Shown piece by piece: positions 46,254 through 60,709 of a stretch of 64,000 nt of DNA (the first letter of the stretch is position 1; each line of letters starts with the position of its first letter). This DNA comes from Rotaria socialis (Eukaryota > Rotifera > Eurotatoria > Philodinida > Philodinidae). The translations under genes were made by a program, and so were the position numbers. The notes beneath the pieces are model-generated. The model had not been told where the DNA came from. It ran no database searches and saw only the letters and a list, made by a program, of their open reading frames with translations. The DNA lies in contig CAJNYU010003776.1 in assembly GCA_905331475.1 (NCBI GenBank), positions 124,001 through 188,000 of the forward strand, read 5' to 3'.

Positions 46254-48949
46254 ATGGAACAAAAAATTCAACAGCCGCAACAAAAAAAAATAACTAAACG
46301 TCCGATCATTAATTTTTGTCAAGGTGTTGCAGTTACTTTATTTTTATTAGCTACTGCGCTTATTATTTGTTTAATAATTGCATATTGTACTAGTCGGAAA
46401 CCATTGACTAGTTATGCCATTGTATTTGATGCTGGCAGTTCGCACACGGAAATGTTTGTTTACCATTGGCCAGCTGATAAATCCGAGGGTTTAGGTACAA
46501 CATCAACCGTCAATGAATATTTTGTCTGTCCATTATCGAGCGTAACTTATATTGATCCCGAAAAACCGACTGAAATTACTAAACTTAAAGCAATTTCTGA
46601 TTTCGAACAACATGTTAACTTATTAGCGGCTTATTTTCGACCTTGCTTAGAAAAAGCCATGTCAAGAATCCCATCTGATCGTCATAAATTTTCACCAGTT
46701 TTTCTCGGTGCAACAGCTGGCATGCGTCTATCATTACTACATAATGCGACACGCGCAAAAAATGTATTGGAAAGTATTCGTGAAGTTTTTTCAAATTCAC
46801 CATTTCAATTTGTTGTTAATCGTCAAGTAAATAAACGCTTTTTTGTTAACATAATATTCATACTATAGATAAAATCTAATCATTTACATATGTTAGTGAT
46901 AAAAAGGATAGTATCAATTGAGATGATTGAAACCTCATTGCACATACATGCGGTATATCACAGTAATCTTAATCGGCTAAATTTTCAAAAATAAATATCT
47001 TATTGGTATTTGCTGTTAATGGATTTTCCGTAGTTTATATGTCAAAACGTTTGTTTACCAACAGCTAATGACATATTGTTATTATTAGAGAATATTGACC
47101 TAATAAAATATGTTCTGATCTATTAATTTTAGGTACGAATATTAACGGGCATGGAAGAAGCTATTGATGGCTGGATAACAACAAATATTTTATTAGAAAA
47201 ATTTACAAAGCTCCATGCAAAAAATAAACGGAAAAGATCACAAAATGAATTCGACTCCAATATGGTTGGCGTACTCGATTTAGGCGGTGCGTCAACACAA
47301 GTTACATTTACTCGTAAGATTTGACCAATTTTTTGTTTAGTCATTCAAAAGCAATGGAAAAAAAAGTATCAATTTTTATTCTTAGATCTGAATGATATCG
47401 ATGATGAACCTATTCCGCCTGATTTTACAACTAACATTACGCTATTCGATACGGTTTATAGTCCCTATGCGCATAGTTATTTATGTTGGGGTAAAAATGA
47501 AGCACTAAAACGGTATCGTGCTCGTCTTCTCAATGCAGCATTGAATACCGGACGAAATTATTTCACAACTTCAAAAAATCTCCATATACGTGATCCATGT
47601 TTAGCCAATGGCACAAATGATACCGTAACAGTCAATAGTCTATTTCGTTCGCCTTGTACGGCAAACGAAAAACAACGTTATCTAACTTACACCAATAAAA
47701 CATCGTTTAAATTTATTGGTTCAGGAAATGCAACACAATGTCGTCAAGCTATTCTTAATTTATTCGATGCAAAACGTAATGATCTAACAGTGAATTGTAC
47801 ATATAAACAAGACTATTGCACATTTGACGATACATTTCAACCAAAATTACCAGAAGATATTAAATTTATTGCCCTATCAGGATATTATTATGTATTCAAT
47901 AATCTTGCTCATGGTAATTAGTCTATCGTAAAGAAACAGACAATAATATTTTTAATAATTTAGGCATGAAAAAACCTGACGGATTTACAGCTGAACGATA
48001 TCATTATCGAGATTTCCCACAGGAAGAAATAGACCGACGTCTTATCAATGTTGTAAGTGTGATATTAATTACTGAGAATCACATTAATCATCAATGAGGA
48101 AAAGGTGCCGATTAAAAATAAGTTTTAGATAAAGATATCATCAAAAAGAATTCATCAAATCAATTACTAGAGCGCTTCTATCTGATTCCAATAGAATATA
48201 TGTATGTTCTTCTTGCATATCAAGTATAGTAGCCGTTTATCATATTGAAACCCGAGAGAATTTCCCAGAGCTAGACCGAAACGTGCTCTACATATTTTCG
48301 CTAATCCTCGCCTAGGAAAATTTTTGTTTACCATGATCACACGCTATCATTAAGAATATTTTAGCCAACGCCAAGATTATGCTATTCGCTAATTATTTAA
48401 TCTAATATCCTACGCAAAGATCGACCGCCTTAATAATAATAAGCAAAAGCTGATATGAATAACTCACGCTTGAATAAAGAACTGAATATTTTCAGTGTTG
48501 TACTGATTCAATTTTTGTTTTCTTTGATCTAGTGTGAAACTGATTACTCAACATTTTACACGCAAGAGTCAATGACACCATCTAATGAACCGCACAAACG
48601 AAGTTTATGCTTCGATGCCTGGTATATGTGGCTTTTATTAACCTATGCTATTGGTTTTACAGAAAGTGATTTAAAACGTTTAACTTTTGCTAATACATTT
48701 CCAACAGGAAAAGTCGGCTGGACACTTGGCTATATGATAAATCAAACAAATTACATTCCGGCTGAATTTCGGGAAAAGGCATTAACAAAAAATAGTTTTA
48801 TTGGTTTATTATCAGGCTCATTAGTGCTTATCTTAATAACATTTCTTTTTCTGCTTCTTACATGTTATCTATGTTTGAAAAAACGATCAGCAAGAACAAC
48901 GAAGAATAAAGATGGCTATACGGAAGCAACCGAACAAGCAAATGTTTAA
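46254..48949 (+). CDS. Ectonucleoside triphosphate diphosphohydrolase (CD39-like)
   Basis: Five exons (46254-46826, 47133-47313, 47386-47913, 47964-48052, 48533-48949) join to 595 residues. The apyrase conserved regions appear in order: ACR1 IVFDAGSSHTEMFVYHW (57-73), ACR2 FLGATAGMRL, ACR3 ILTGMEEAIDGWIT (catalytic Glu), ACR4 GVLDLGGASTQVTF (236-249), ACR5 ALSGYYYVFNNL. Membrane helices lie at both ends (VTLFLLATALIICLIIAYC; IGLLSGSLVLILITFLFLLL), with several cysteines and N-glycosylation sites between, the topology of cell-surface ENTPD1/2/3/8. It hydrolyses extracellular ATP and ADP. Introns 1 (306 bp) and 4 (480 bp) are long for this locus. An ENTPD symbol cannot be chosen by eye. Confidence 0.93.
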
Positions 48950-49911
48950 AATATCGGTATTTATATTTGAAAGTGGCGGTGACGTTGCAAACAAAGTATC
49001 ATCGAGTTCATCTAGCCACAGTGATTAGACAAACAAGAAAAATAATTTTCATATTGTATTTACAAATAGATATTTATTAATATATGCACGTATATTTCTT
49101 TTTCTCTCGTTTCATCGTATATTATATTGTCAAGTGTGTTTTCTGTTTTGTCACATCGCTTTAAATGATATTTAGAAAGAAAACAAAAACAGTGTCGTAT
49201 TTTTATTTTACTTTTTTTTCTAGCATAATGCTCAGTAGTTATAATAAATATTGTTTAATCTTTTGGTCATAACTTACGTACAATTATTCTCGTAGTCAAT
49301 GTGTGAACCGATGATTTGAGTAATTAACTGTATCTTTTTTTCATCTGGTTGTTTTTACCAGTAGCAGATTCATAATTGTCAAGAACGAAAACGCTATACT
49401 ACACGATATTTCTTTGGATATTCAAAATCAAAACGAGTGCATCATGATAAGATTGTATAAGCTTCAATGCTGAAAAAGTTTCGCATATCAGCGATTGTTG
49501 ATAAATTGTAACTTGATAGTCAAGAAAGAAAGAAACTCTCACTGATTTTCTGAATCTGACTGTCAAGACAGAAGAGGTCGCCACATCCTGGCAATGATAC
49601 CAGAGTTATTGAAGAACCTCAACTGGTTATTATTGATCAGCTGTTCCATACCAATGATTTGACGGTGACACAAAGTGACCTCTATTGAGGCAATTCCGTA
49701 GGAAAATTTTGCTGAAATATAAATTGATACGTTTAAAAGAGGTGAAATAAATTTAAGAGTGTTCGAAATAGTATCATTTTTTAGTAGCTTTCATTGAGGT
49801 CTCACAAGAACCTCAACTATGAAGTTGTTTCGAATACAGATCAACCAACTCGTTGTGTTTTTTCTTTTTCACACAATTTCTAACAACAACAACAGCTGAA
49901 AATAATAAATC
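48950..49911. other. Intergenic region (NTPDase to ATP synthase alpha)
   Basis: It should hold the NTPDase 3'UTR and the ATP synthase alpha promoter. No additional gene; the frame at 49399-49584 is not supported by any domain. Confidence 0.45.
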
Positions 49912-52086
<2,175 letters not shown>

Positions 52087-52526
52087 ATTAATAAACAATC
52101 ATATTGACTGTGTCACATTTTTAAAGAAATTTTAAGTAGCGGCTTGTTTTTTTTCCGGATATCGACGAAGATAAAAGTTCTATGTTAGACATGTAATCTG
52201 TCAAAACAATACACCCATTTCGTTTGTGCTACCTGTTGCTTCTTCTGTTTCTTTTTCTATAGTTTAATTTGGCACATTTTGTCTTTCTTTTTTTTCTCTC
52301 TTTCTCCATCCGTCGTATAAAATAGAATATAAAGAAACATTCAAATATCTATTTCGCTTAAAATAACCAGACAAAAGACAAGAATAGAATATGTGCGATT
52401 AATAATTTATTCAATCAATTAACTGCAACTGCTTTGCTGCGAGATGGGATAGCAAGTAGCTGGAGGTTGAAAGGAGTGCAGAAAAAGGTACAATGGTTTT
52501 TTTCAAGGTTTTAATTTTGTTTTTGT
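52087..52526. other. Convergent intergenic region
   Basis: 440 bp between two converging genes, presumably both 3'UTRs. No gene is supported. Confidence 0.45.
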
Positions 52527-54101
52527 TCATCGAACAAATGCTTGATATTGGCAATTGGGTGGTCGTAGTGTAATACCAGGTTCGCCACGTAGGTTCTTTG
52601 GTCTCCAACCATCAACAAAGCGAAATTCAAATTTTTGAAATAAGCTGACCAATATTAAAAACAATTGTATTTTTGCAATTTGTTCACCTACAAAGAAGAT
52701 TTTAAAAAATGACGACTTTAGTAACTGAATCAGATCTTACCCGTGCAAGCTCGTTTACCCACACTAAATGGCATCATTGCTGGATGATTGGCATCTTTTA
52801 AACTATTGTTTTCATCTAAAAATCTTTCGGGTCTAAATTCATCTGGTGCCGACCATTGTTCTTCATCTTTCATAGCTGACCACATATTGACTAATATAAA
52901 TGTATCTTTTGGAATAAAGTAATTTCTAAATGTAATATCATGCGTTGTAGCTCGTGGCAATAATATAGGTCCAGCGCAATGACAACGCAATGACTCCAGT
53001 AAGACAGCTTCAATGTAAGGCATTTGATTGCGATCTTTTTCACATGGTGGTCGATCTTTACCAATGAGACGGTCGATTTCTTCATGAACTTTTTCTTGCA
53101 CATCTGAATGTGCTACGATATAGAATATTGCCCAGTTCAATGTATTTGATATTGTTTCTGTTCCAGCAACAAAAAGATCTTGAACAAGTGAGTCGAGATT
53201 TTGTTTTGAAAAATATCGATGTTTTCCCATATCATTTATATAAGCATCGACGATACTGTTAACTAGTTCAGGATCAAAATTGGTTTCACGTTCATCAACT
53301 AATTTCTGGATAACACGATTGCAATCTTTAACATTTTCAAATATATTCTTTTTAAATCGTCGAGTAAATGGTAAGAAATTAAAGCATGCTATTGTTGCTG
53401 TTTGATTGAAATTTTCATTTATTTTCTCAAATAGATGTGCCATATTCATTGTTTCAAAATATCTACCGAATGTAAGGGTACATATATTGTTGCAAGCTAT
53501 TTCACTTAACATATTGCCAATTCGGAATGGTGCAGGTTGTTTTTCTCGAAGTCTTTCAGCTATTAAACGTACTTCATTGAGACAACCATTTTCTAATGAT
53601 GAACGCCGTCTGCGACCAAATCGATTGAAACTTTTGATCAAGAATTTTTTGTGTTCATTAAATTCGCGTCCATATGGAGCTGAAATAACGCCTTTACCAT
53701 GTAATGTTTCATGAATCATATGTAAATATGGGCGACCAGCAAATGCTTCGCTATGATCATGTAATGCTTCACGAATAACTGATGTTGAATTGAGTACTAC
53801 AACCATTTGTGAGCCAAGTTGAAGACGAAATATCGGCCCATACTTTAGCATTTTCGACCAACGAAAAATTGTTTCATATGGACGATAGCCTAATTGAAGA
53901 AGATTACCTATTATTGGCCAACGACGAGGACCCCAAGGAACTGTTGTTGTTGATGGAGTTAGAGTTTTAAATTGAGAACGCTAAAAAATAATTAGTTAGT
54001 TGCAAGTTAATTAGTAACGTAACTGAATAGACACTTACCTTTTGACGCATGATACTCATGGCCAGCATGATAACAACGGTGACCAGCACCAAATCTAGCA
54101 T
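52527..54101 (-). CDS. Cytochrome P450 (CYP2/CYP17-like clan)
   Basis: Three exons (54101-54039, 53980-52741, 52687-52527) join to 487 residues. Exon 1 is just the N-terminal membrane anchor (MLDLVLVTVVIMLAMSIM), targeting the ER. The proline hinge PWGPRRWPIIGN follows. The I-helix oxygen-binding motif is AGTET (293-297), ExxR is ESLR (350-353), PERF is at 405-408, and the haem loop PFSVGKRACTGE places the ligand Cys at 433. All key residues are present, so the enzyme should work as a monooxygenase; substrate unknown. The clan 2 assignment rests on the PYGREFNEHKKFLIKSF and LLPRATTHD patterns. A CTATAG acceptor lies 2 bp before the ATG. Confidence 0.94.
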
Positions 54102-54934
54102 TACTATAGAAAATTCTATATCAAAATGCTAGTGTTTACCAGAATTGAATTCATTTTATACCTTATGTCTGGAAGGAATAACAGAATGTTAAACAATCAA
54201 TCAATTTTTCCCAGAGTAACATGTGAATACATAATTAATATCTCAGATGTTATGAACAAAACAGCAATCTGTTTTGAAATCACACAGATCTCTCATTAAT
54301 TATTGCTATTTTCATGACAAATCAATTTTTATCGCGACGACGCCAACACACATTGCTGGTTATTATCAACAAAAATAAGTTTATTTATGGAAACAGTCTA
54401 TTTTTATATCTATAGAATTGCAAGATATTTGTTGTTGTTGTCAGATGGCGAACATAATAAATCAAAAGTATAACGTTTTATCTTATTATAGTCCTAGTAG
54501 AGAGGGGATCTGTTAAATTTAACTTTTTCAGTGACGCTTGCAAATATTCGCATTGCCTAGCGTAGGTAGATATAGAGATTGAAGTAGGAATGAGCGAATC
54601 TACGCTGCTACGAATTAATTAGGTCGGAGTGTAGATAGATGCTTTTAGTTAACACTAAAATAAAACACACCGTGTCTTCAGATCTGTAACAAAAGAAGAA
54701 CCATGCGGATCAGATTCTAATACGGCTTTTGTTAGCGCTATCTCAAAAGTAGAAATCTGATGATAAAATTTTGGACTTTGATTGCACATCAACAAATTAG
54801 AGCTGTTTTAAATTCATTCTCCTCCACATACAGGTAGCGAGTGGACGAATTTTTAACTTCCTCTCATGTACCCTTTTTTTAGCGGTATATGCACTCATCG
54901 AATACAAAACAGTGTATCTATCTACCAAATTACA
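54102..54934. other. Gene-free region upstream of the P450
   Basis: Likely P450 promoter DNA, then AT-rich DNA with no recognised gene or repeat. Confidence 0.4.
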
Positions 54935-54942
54935 GAGAATCG

Positions 54943-55129
54943 TAGTGGCGGCACTACGGAGGGGAGGGAAGAGAGTTGAGCCCCTTGCAATCGTTTTTGT
55001 GCCTCCTCAGAATTGTTGAAAGTTTTCACACAGAATCTATAACATATTCTTATATTGCGATAAACCTATTACCAAGTTGTAGTTGGGGACTAAATCGTCG
55101 CCAGATCAAAACTCCTGGCACCACCGCTA
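54943..55129. mobile_element. 187-bp hAT-like MITE
   Basis: It begins TAGTGGCGGCACTACGGAG and ends CTCCTGGCACCACCGCTA, inverted ends of about 19 bp with a TA(G) start usual in hAT elements. The flanks GAGAATCG (54935-54942) and GACTATCG (55130-55137) agree at 6 of 8 positions, fitting an aged 8-bp target duplication. There is no coding capacity. Confidence 0.75.
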
Positions 55130-55413
55130 GACTATCGGTTAAACGACTATGTTATATTCTTTTTATGAACATACGTCATCAGCGGAACAGGATGAATTAG
55201 CAGACGGAATTGAATTTCGAAAACTAAACGATGAATATTTACGTGAAAATCAACATTGAACAACGGATCATATTATAGCAACACCAAAAAGACGATAGTA
55301 AAATGATGATAATGCAGAAACAGAAGCGAACCTTTTCGAATCGTAAAAAAACAGAAATAAATAACAAACCACTTGTAATAATTAACCTCAACGATCCAAG
55401 TCTATAATCCATA
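55130..55413. other. Gene-free spacer
   Basis: AT-rich DNA between the MITE and the tandem duplication. No features recognised. Confidence 0.4.
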
Positions 55414-57601
55414 CTAAAAATCGCATATGATCCATTACGGTCAAGAGAAATGAAAAAATAATGGGGCTCAAAGTGCCACGAATACTCATGAGTAATCGTC
55501 AGTAGTATTTCAGCTAAAATCTGAGTACGACCCAGGCGAATGAATCCGATCGGATCTTATAGAATCTGGCGAGCCGACAAAGACCTAGGGGATTCCGGGT
55601 TAAGGAACTACTAACGGATCCCTAGTGTTAGAATCTGGTGAACATCCGACCAAATCCAACAGCCGAATTCGATAGGAATTTCAGGAGTCGGATTCCAACG
55701 AGGTTCCTAAAGAAACCTATCGGGTGTTGACTGGTTCCTGCAAGAATCGATCGGATTTCAACGCTAGCGATCCGTGAGTAGGTCCGCAACCTGGATTTGC
55801 TTAGGATTCTGCAGGAGCCAATCGAATCCAGTTGGATTCAGCTATCTGATTGTTCGTCCTGGGGACTGCCGAGTCCTCACCTTGTAAAATGAAGTGTTTT
55901 TGTCAGCACTCTGGTCAGACTTTCGTAAAAGGCTCGGACACATATTTTTACTAGATTCAATTTGTTTAGTTTAACGACTAACGACAGAACAGCGACGTGC
56001 ATGATAAAAGTTTGCGAAACGAAGTGTTTCATCGTCTTAAAATGCTTTTAATTATGATATAGAGATAAAACGTTTATCCACAGAATGCAAGAAAAAGTGA
56101 ATACAAACCTGTATTGAGAACAATAAAACATATGTAAGCATTAACGAGAAATAAATTATTGATCAAATTAAGCTATGCAATAACAATTCACATTCACTTC
56201 ATATCTACTTCCGTGAAACACTTTTTTCAAACAAAAGATATTAGATGAAATTCTGCAAAAAAAACATTTAGTTCATTTAACTAATACAATCCTCTCCATT
56301 TAACTTTTTGATGAAACACAATCAATATAATTTCACTGTAATATCCTATTGAATGCAAGCAAATGGAGCCGACAGTGCCATTAAATAAAAAACACAATTT
56401 GTGCAAAATTCGAAATGTTATCTTTTGCTGTGAAAAATTGTTTAAATCAAGGGGACCACACAAGGGACACGAGAAAAAAAACAACTAATTATAATAGTAG
56501 CCTACATGGATAATTCAATGGTTCGATAGAAGAGTGAAATATGACTGGATATGGTGCAGCCATCGTTCAAACTCGGCCACTAGGGCAGAGGTCTCAATGG
56601 ACGAAACATTTTTCGAACAGCAAACGATACGAACTTCTGGCGTATTGGAAATTCTAATCGACACCGATGAATTAAATTTTTATTAATATGTAAATTTGTT
56701 GCAAGATGATATTAATTTTTCCGAAACATTTATTTCAAAAATGATGTGCCATTCTGTGATTGGTCTACAATTTTCTACAATGAATAGCAAATGCCCTAAG
56801 CCAGACAAAGAAGACAAATGCTATTGTCTTCGACTTAAAAGGCTTTCTTTATATGCAACAAGCTATCCTTAAGCAGACCATCTCATTTGTTCTAAATTAC
56901 ACTGCCATCATCAATGCTCCTTTCTTGTCTATTTCCACTGACCCTTCTCAATCAGTAAGCTTTGGTACCGTTTTCCCCTGAAGCACAAGAGAATTATATC
57001 TGAGTCGAGCAAACTATTTTTGAAATAAAAACCAACGATATATATATTATTTGGCACTCAACGCTTCACAAGTCGCTAATAGACTGCATACCTAAAAAGT
57101 GGCTTCGGTTCCGCCATGATAACGATACCGGTATTTCTCTAACTATTCAGGCTGGTTCACATGTAGTTTCTCCTTATAAGCGTGTTACTATAAAAAGTGA
57201 ACGATTCTTAGACAAACTAGAGCAACTTCTTGTTTAGATAATGCAATCTCTTCATCCTCAAAGTTAAGATTTGGTCAATCAATAGCAAGACTTATAATAT
57301 TTAATTATTGACTGTTCAATTTAGATCATCCCATGTTCATAATGAGCAGATGATGCGCTTCTTGCACAAATTGTTTTATTTCTTTTTATACACCGTATCC
57401 ATTTTTTTCGATGAAAACCGTAGCAAGTTGAAGTTCTGATCCCATCGGCAATGCACAAACCTACCGTTGGTTTAGTGGCGGTATATCGCCGGTATTTAAA
57501 AAATAACTAATGAAATACCATCGTTATAGCGCACATTATGCCAAACGGTCAATCCACGGTTTGTAGATGGCGTTTCTTTGGCTCTAGCAATATATTGCAA
57601 G
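55414..57601. repeat. Unit 1 of a 2.19-kb tandem duplication
   Basis: The first 123 bp (55414-55536) recur at 57602-57724, and the last 107 bp (57495-57601) recur at 57726-57832 with one mismatch seen (ATATATTGC against ATATCTTGC). Copy 2 starts exactly where copy 1 ends. The simplest reading is a head-to-tail duplication of a 2188-bp unit. No gene is recognised inside. Its left part (55537-55870) belongs to the GGATCC-rich repeat family. Confidence 0.7.
55537..55870. repeat. GGATCCGA-rich dispersed repeat, locus 2
   Basis: Rich in GATCGGAT, GGATTCC, GAATCC and GGATCC words in both orientations. Part of it resembles 16817-16853. It is clearly less AT-rich than its surroundings. No coding frame is supported. 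Confidence 0.5.
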
Positions 57602-57832
57602 CTAAAAATCGCATATGATCCATTACGGTCAAGAGAAATGAAAAAATAATGGGGCTCAAAGTGCCACGAATACTCATGAGTAATCGTCAGTAGTATTTCA
57701 GCTAAAATCTGAGTACGACCCAGGNTTTAAAAAATAACTAATGAAATACCATCGTTATAGCGCACATTATGCCAAACGGTCAATCCACGGTTTGTAGATG
57801 GCGTTTCTTTGGCTCTAGCAATATCTTGCAAG
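57602..57832. repeat. Unit 2 of the tandem duplication, collapsed at an N
   Basis: The first 123 bp of the 2.19-kb unit, one N at 57725, then its last 107 bp. If unit 2 is full length, about 1.96 kb of sequence is missing at the N. Confidence 0.65.
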
Positions 57833-58157
57833 ACATTAATATACTAAAGTGTATTATTCTTAATTTTACGTTATTATAGATGTTTATAGAGGTATGCTCT
57901 CTTTTTATTAACGACTCTGAACCGTTATGTAGCCTATTTTATTTATATATTCGAAGAATAAAAATCACAAATAATTTTCATTTTTTTCAGTAAAAGAATC
58001 AACGCCAACGGTACAATAGAAACAATGTGGCATCGTCAACTGATTCAAACACACCTGTATATGATTGATTCCTTGAAGACTATCAAGCTGAAGATTCATA
58101 TTTAGTAGTGTGCTTGACAAAATGCGAACTTGTTTATGGAAGATGAAATGAGAATGA
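57833..58157. other. Spacer downstream of casein kinase 1
   Basis: 325 bp of AT-rich DNA, probably including the casein kinase 3'UTR. Nothing else is seen. Confidence 0.4.
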
Positions 58158-59737
58158 TTACTGCTGCTCAGATATCATTGAACTTTCACCATCGATAGGA
58201 TTTATTGTAGGCACTGCAGATAATTGCTGATTTCTATGTGCAATAGTCCAATCGTATTCGTAATCGTATTGGTCACCTTTTTGATAAAGTAAATGCCGAA
58301 ATAAATGTCTTAAATAATTATAATCAGGTCGATTATCAAATACAAGCGTACGACAATATTCAAGAAATAAAATGCATTCCTTTGGATGATTTTTACATAT
58401 TTGTTCCGATGTCATTTTCATTTTCAATTCAGCAATACGTTCAAATTTCGCTTTTTTTGCTGTTGCTTGTAAACCTTGCCATGGCAATGTACCCATAATA
58501 AAATACATGAAAACATAACTAATAGCTTCTAAATCATCACGACGTGATTGTTCAGCACCTTTATGAGCATTGATTGATGCGTATCTAGCAGTGCCTGAGA
58601 GTGCACAATTAATTAAACACAAGAACAAGAAAGAAAAACTATTTAGCAAGATCGTTTTTCGATACTTAGAATATTTTCCAGAAAATGAATCAGCAGCTAT
58701 TTTGCACGGATGGCAAGTTCAAGTTTTTACAGCTATTAGCAAAACAATTCTAAGTACGTTTGCCGGTGTATAATTTCCGGCAGTATTGCTGGTCTGCCAT
58801 ACATTTGAGAAAAAGAAAATAAATTCTACTTCAGAGTGCCGTCTGTAAATTGAATAAGTGTAAATGTTTATCTCAAATTTTATTTAAGCTGCGAACAGGA
58901 AATAACTTTTCATATTGTTTATTTATTCCGGATTAAAACGCTCGAAGGGATCGGTGAGTATCTAAGTACGTTTTTCATTACCAAAAGATAAATATTATAT
59001 TCAATTTCATTAAAATATCAATAATTTCACAGAAATAATTAATGGAATGATATTTCCTGAGGACCCTCAAAGTGTGAATAACTATGTCGATACCTGTAAG
59101 ACTTTTATTGGTTTTCCAAGGAATATGCACCAGTGAATTTGGATCTCTGTATCGTTTTGCAAGTCCAAAATCAATTATATAAACGATGTTACCCGTCGAT
59201 TTCACGCCCATTAGAAAATTATCTAAAAATACAATTTAATCGTATTGAAAGCAGAAAGAAAATGACTATGTATGAAGCTCTAGACCAGGTTTAATATCTC
59301 GATGAATCAGATGACACATATGAACATATTCAATTCGTGACACCATTTGATCGACAAGCATCACAGCTGTTTTTAATGTAAATTTTCTATGGCAATAATT
59401 AAATAAATCTTCTAATGATGGACCTAATAATTCAATAATAAGAACATCATATGTGCCTTCGCTACCAAAATAATCAATCTTAGGAAAGCCAATCGCACCT
59501 TGAAGTATTGTATAGATTTTATGCTATTCCATTTAAAATGAATAATTCAATAAAACAAAATTCTACTCTAATTACCTCAGTTGATAATTGAGGATTATTA
59601 TTCATAGCATGTGATTCAATTTTCATTGCCCATTGCTCATGAGTTCGCTCATGTTCACACAGATAAACTTGTCCAAATGATCCGGCACCTAGTTTTGATT
59701 CAATTCGATAGTTATTAGCTATGACACGGCCAGTCAT
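58158..59737 (-). CDS. Casein kinase 1 (alpha-like)
   Basis: Four exons (59737-59576, 59523-59286, 59222-59094, 58594-58158) join to 321 residues. The kinase features are complete: [11 protein letters not shown] glycine loop (16-26), Lys39 in [31 protein letters not shown] with Asp130, [11 protein letters not shown] with the DFG at 151-153, [10 protein letters not shown] (CK1-specific), [10 protein letters not shown] and LPWQGLQA. The fold continues to YDYEYDWT, with a short tail. CK1 phosphorylates Ser/Thr, often primed or acidic sites, in Wnt, clock and repair pathways. It is closest by eye to CK1 alpha but more diverged than a typical alpha orthologue. In front of the chosen ATG the frame stays open for about 37 codons (QINEDSHGVDEGEEFHELD) without an ATG, so an upstream exon may exist. 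Confidence 0.93.
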
Positions 59738-59951
59738 ATCCAATTCATGAAATTCTTCTCCTTCGTCAACACCATGTGAATCTTCATTAATCTGTATTTG
59801 AGAGTCAGTCCCATTGGACTCAACTGTTTCTGTTGTTGTCGCCGACGTGATTTAAATAAATAAAAACATAAAAATACAATACATCAATATATACTCTCTC
59901 CCGCACTATTTATTATAAATATAAAGCACACTTTCAAAAGCAAACACAAAT

Positions 59952-60709
59952 TTAAACTTTATTTCGTTTACGTTTGATTAGCGACGAAGTAAACGAGGAT
60001 GCTGATGATGATGCCGATGAAAATGTAAGTAATTGTTGATAGGAGCGTTTTTTCAATAAGATCTTCTCTCTATTGGTTTCATCGCGTAATAAATCACTGA
60101 ATGTTTGTGATACATTGATTGATTTATATCGTCGTATCCAAGCACCACTTCCGTATGTAGTAGCGCAGCGTGCATATAATTTAGTATCACTATTGTCATC
60201 GATTATAGCGGCACTTGGAAGACGTGTATTTCGTGTTGGGACATTTTTTTGTGGTAGTTCAGGTAAACTTGCAGCCTGCTTTCCTGTAGCCATTGACAGA
60301 GGAGAGGGCATTTTTTGTGCACGGACAGTTGATGGGTCTACTGGTAGTAAAGACATGTATGCACCACGTGCATTCTATAAAAGTGTATAAAAAGTCAAAA
60401 ATTCATTTTAACTATGAACAAAATAATTACTATTTTCATGTCTGCTGAATTTATTGGTCTTTGTAGACTGCGTCCTTTCGGAAATAAATCTTTCACAATA
60501 TTAGAACGATCAAATCGGCCGAATATTGTATTGCCATCGATATTTTTTGTTGACACAGCTCGTTTTAATGGTTTCCCCCACAAATTATAAGTTGATGATG
60601 TTGCGACTGAAGTAAAATCGATTATATCTTTTTGTGTCGTCGCTGAGTTCATTGGTACACGACGAAACGACGCTTCGTAAAGGTCCAGTTCACTTGCTGC
60701 CATTTGCAT
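59952..60709 (-). CDS. Unrecognised two-exon protein (233 residues)
   Basis: Exons 60709-60431 and 60374-59952 join in frame, with a clean GT-AG intron of 56 bp. The first part includes MAASELDLYEASFRRVPMNS and YNLWGKPLKRAVSTKNIDGN; the second YMSLLPVDPSTVRAQKMPSP, YGSGAWIRRYKSINVSQTFS and a Ser-rich run before a basic end (IKRKRNKV). There is no signal peptide, membrane helix or known domain by eye. Short Pro/Arg/Trp-containing motifs spread over a low-complexity chain recall small microtubule- or cilium-associated proteins, but this is only an impression. The gene ends 214 bp before the casein kinase start on the same strand. Confidence 0.65.
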
